A stretch of DNA of 64,000 nt from Mesostigma viride (taxonomy: Eukaryota; Streptophyta; Mesostigmatophyceae; Mesostigmatales; Mesostigmataceae). Shown here in pieces: positions 62,340 through 64,000 of the stretch. A program made the position numbers and the translations under genes. The stretch's first letter is position 1, and every line of letters starts with the position of its first letter. The stretch covers positions 358,137 through 422,136 of the forward strand of contig RPFO01000189.1 of the NCBI GenBank assembly GCA_009746045.1, read 5' to 3'. The notes beneath the pieces are model-generated. The model made no database searches. It saw only the letters and a program-made list of their open reading frames with translations, and was not told the origin of the DNA.

Positions 62340-64000
62340 AGAGTGAAATCACTCAAACCAAAGCAAACGCCCAGCTATAAACCTATATACAGAGCCATGT
62401 CAAAGCTCTATACTACGATAAGACCAATGGAAACGCCTAACGGGAGGAACCTAATAGCCCTGCTGCACCGCAAAATCAGCCCGCGTACGGCGGAGCATGA
62501 TGTCAGCCATGGCCCGAGTCAGCGCCACCGACAAGCGCTGACGCCAATATGACGTCCAGGTCCGCGCCGACCATGGGGCCCGCTGGCCCTCCAGGTCCAG
62601 CCGGTCCTCCCGGAGCCGGCAACACTCCTTGAAGAAGGCGGAGGTCAGGGGCCCCATGGCCCCAAACTCCTCCAGGACAAAGGGCACCACACGATGGTGC
62701 CCGACGTCGCCGTAGGCCAGGAGCTTGGCCCGCTCCGCCCGGTCCGCCGTGTAACCTGCCGTGAGGGAGGCCCCAGCCACGTGGCTAAGAGCCAAGGGCC
62801 GCGCCACCGAAACGTCAATAAGCAGATGCCGGCCACCCCCCTCAAAGTCCAGCACCACGATGTCAGGCCGGTGGTTGGGGGAATAGAAGGCAGCGCCATC
62901 CGCATCCTCGGACCGGATGTTCGCGTGGGGGAAAACCGACCGAATCATGGCGAGCACCACCGTCAGGAGGACAGTGTGCAAATACAAATACCAATTCTGA
63001 TTCTGTTGGCCCCCCATGCAGGCAAGGTAGTGAGTCCCCGTGGGATCCAGCGGCTGCCCACAGCTACCACAAGGCCGCCCGGCCGGAACAAGAGGCTGCG
63101 GGGCAAATAGCTGGTGCCGGAGCGCCACCGAGTAGTGGCTGGGAGCCAAGGCGAATGGGGGGGCCATGGGAAGAGCACGAAGGTACGCCGAGCCCACACT
63201 CCGCAAGGAAAGCGAGAACAGCCACGCACGTCCCTGGGCGTTGAGGTCCGCGAAAAGAGCAATCCAATCAGCCGTGTGCAGAATACCCGCGTAGGTTTTC
63301 TGGTGTTTATCGATGACGCGAGCAGGGAATGCGGCGGGAGATTGAACGGAGGCGACCGAGGGAGTGCCGCGAGGGAGGTGGCGCTGTACCGCCTGAGCGG
63401 CACGGACGGGAGAACAGGCCTGCTGGATCTCAGCATAGGCCTCCTGGATGGCGGTGACGAAGGGCAAAGGGCTGCTGGGGTCCAGGAGGTCAGGCGCTGC
63501 CGTTGCCAAAAGGGGCAGGAGCCGGCAGCTTTCCGCCCACGACTGAGCGACGGAGCCCAAAAATGCTGCTGGGGCCAGCCGGGCGGCACGAGTCAGACCG
63601 CAGCCACCCATCCGTGCAGGCAGGGAGGCAATGCGAATAGCATGTGGCGGGAGGTCGGGGCCCGGGACCAGCTGCGCCAAGGCCGACTGGATGCGTTCGT
63701 CGTGGCCCTCGGCGGCCAGCCGGACCTGAGCCGGAAGAGCGCCCCGGAGCCAGTGAACGACGCGAGGGTGAGCGCAAAACCACAGAAGCAGACCCTTGGT
63801 CTGCGAATCATGAAGGCGCGCAATCAAGGGCAGTACCTCAGTGCGTGCCTCGAGGGCGGCCCGCAGAGCATCGATGACAAACGCGGGGTCGCCAACCGGA
63901 ACGCCGAGGACATCCAACCCATGGAGGCGCTCGTCCCGGCCCAAGAGCTGGGGCGGAAAGCCGGAGCAATCACCTTGGGGCGAGTACACCGCGCACTTGG
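62340..64000 (-). mobile_element. LINE ORF2, C-terminal half with restriction-like endonuclease; runs off the window
   Basis: The minus-strand frame enters at 64,000 and stops at 62,451. It starts after the RT palm (LDVLGVPVGD at about 63,900). Then comes a thumb/linker region, a Cys-His finger CGSCGQPLDPTGTHYLAC (about 63,075-63,020) and a PD-(D/E)xK-type core RPDIVVLDF ... HLLIDVSVARP (about 62,875-62,800), with KLLAYGDVG further on. This finger plus RPD-D arrangement is that of the restriction-like endonuclease of early-branching LINEs (R2/NeSL-like or Dualen-type), which nicks target DNA for target-primed reverse transcription. The 3' UTR is short (62,450-62,340). The frame is intact across 500 codons, so the copy may be recent. 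Confidence 0.8.

Overview
This window looks like nuclear DNA of a microbial eukaryote, most likely a green alga. Three host genes have many short exons with GT-AG introns. An OSCA-type channel and a DHHC S-acyltransferase are both recognisable. The introns are packed with minisatellites and simple repeats, and much of the DNA is nested transposons. No rRNA, convincing tRNA, CRISPR array or bacterial operon is visible. The species cannot be named from sequence alone.

Left part (1-24.5 kb) is a transposon nest. A CACTA-type DNA transposon occupies 353-4,729. Fragments of APE-type LINEs follow on the minus strand. One of them, LINE-A, has ORF1 at 21.3-19.7 kb and ORF2 running from 19.66 kb to 6.26 kb. 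An 11.1 kb Ty3/gypsy retrotransposon (8,357-19,458, plus strand) splits LINE-A ORF2 and is flanked by the 4-bp duplication TGCG. This gypsy element encodes Gag, protease, a C5-cytosine DNA methyltransferase, RT, RNase H, a DDE integrase and a C-terminal PHD finger. Its long repeats are permuted: A1-internal-B1-A2-B2. That layout is known from tyrosine-recombinase elements but is unexpected beside a DDE integrase.

Middle part (25-51 kb) holds two minus-strand host genes whose exon phases can be joined consistently. The first is a DHHC palmitoyltransferase (31,945 to about 25,227, 7 exons, about 335 aa). The second is a large membrane-anchored protein with beta-propeller-like repeats (51,050-38,144, 14 exons, about 706 aa). 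Between them, at 32.5-37.8 kb, are a TA-flanked MITE, a second terminal-inverted-repeat element, and nested LINE remnants with target-site duplications and microsatellite tails.

Right part (52-60.2 kb) carries a plus-strand OSCA/CSC1-type mechanosensitive or hyperosmolality-gated cation channel gene (8 exons). It is divergent from the propeller gene, and its last intron is swollen by 840 bp of CT/CCCT repeat. The right edge (62.4-64 kb) is the 3' half of a LINE ORF with a restriction-like endonuclease, a different lineage from the APE-type LINEs on the left.

Two patterns stand out. One is the gypsy element that carries a chromatin writer (methyltransferase) and a chromatin reader (PHD) with split, permuted long repeats. 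The other is that in all three host genes the 3' ends of exons, together with their 5' splice sites, are repeatedly copied into the downstream intron, from single diverged copies to arrays of about six units. This suggests that introns here grow by tandem duplication anchored at exon edges.
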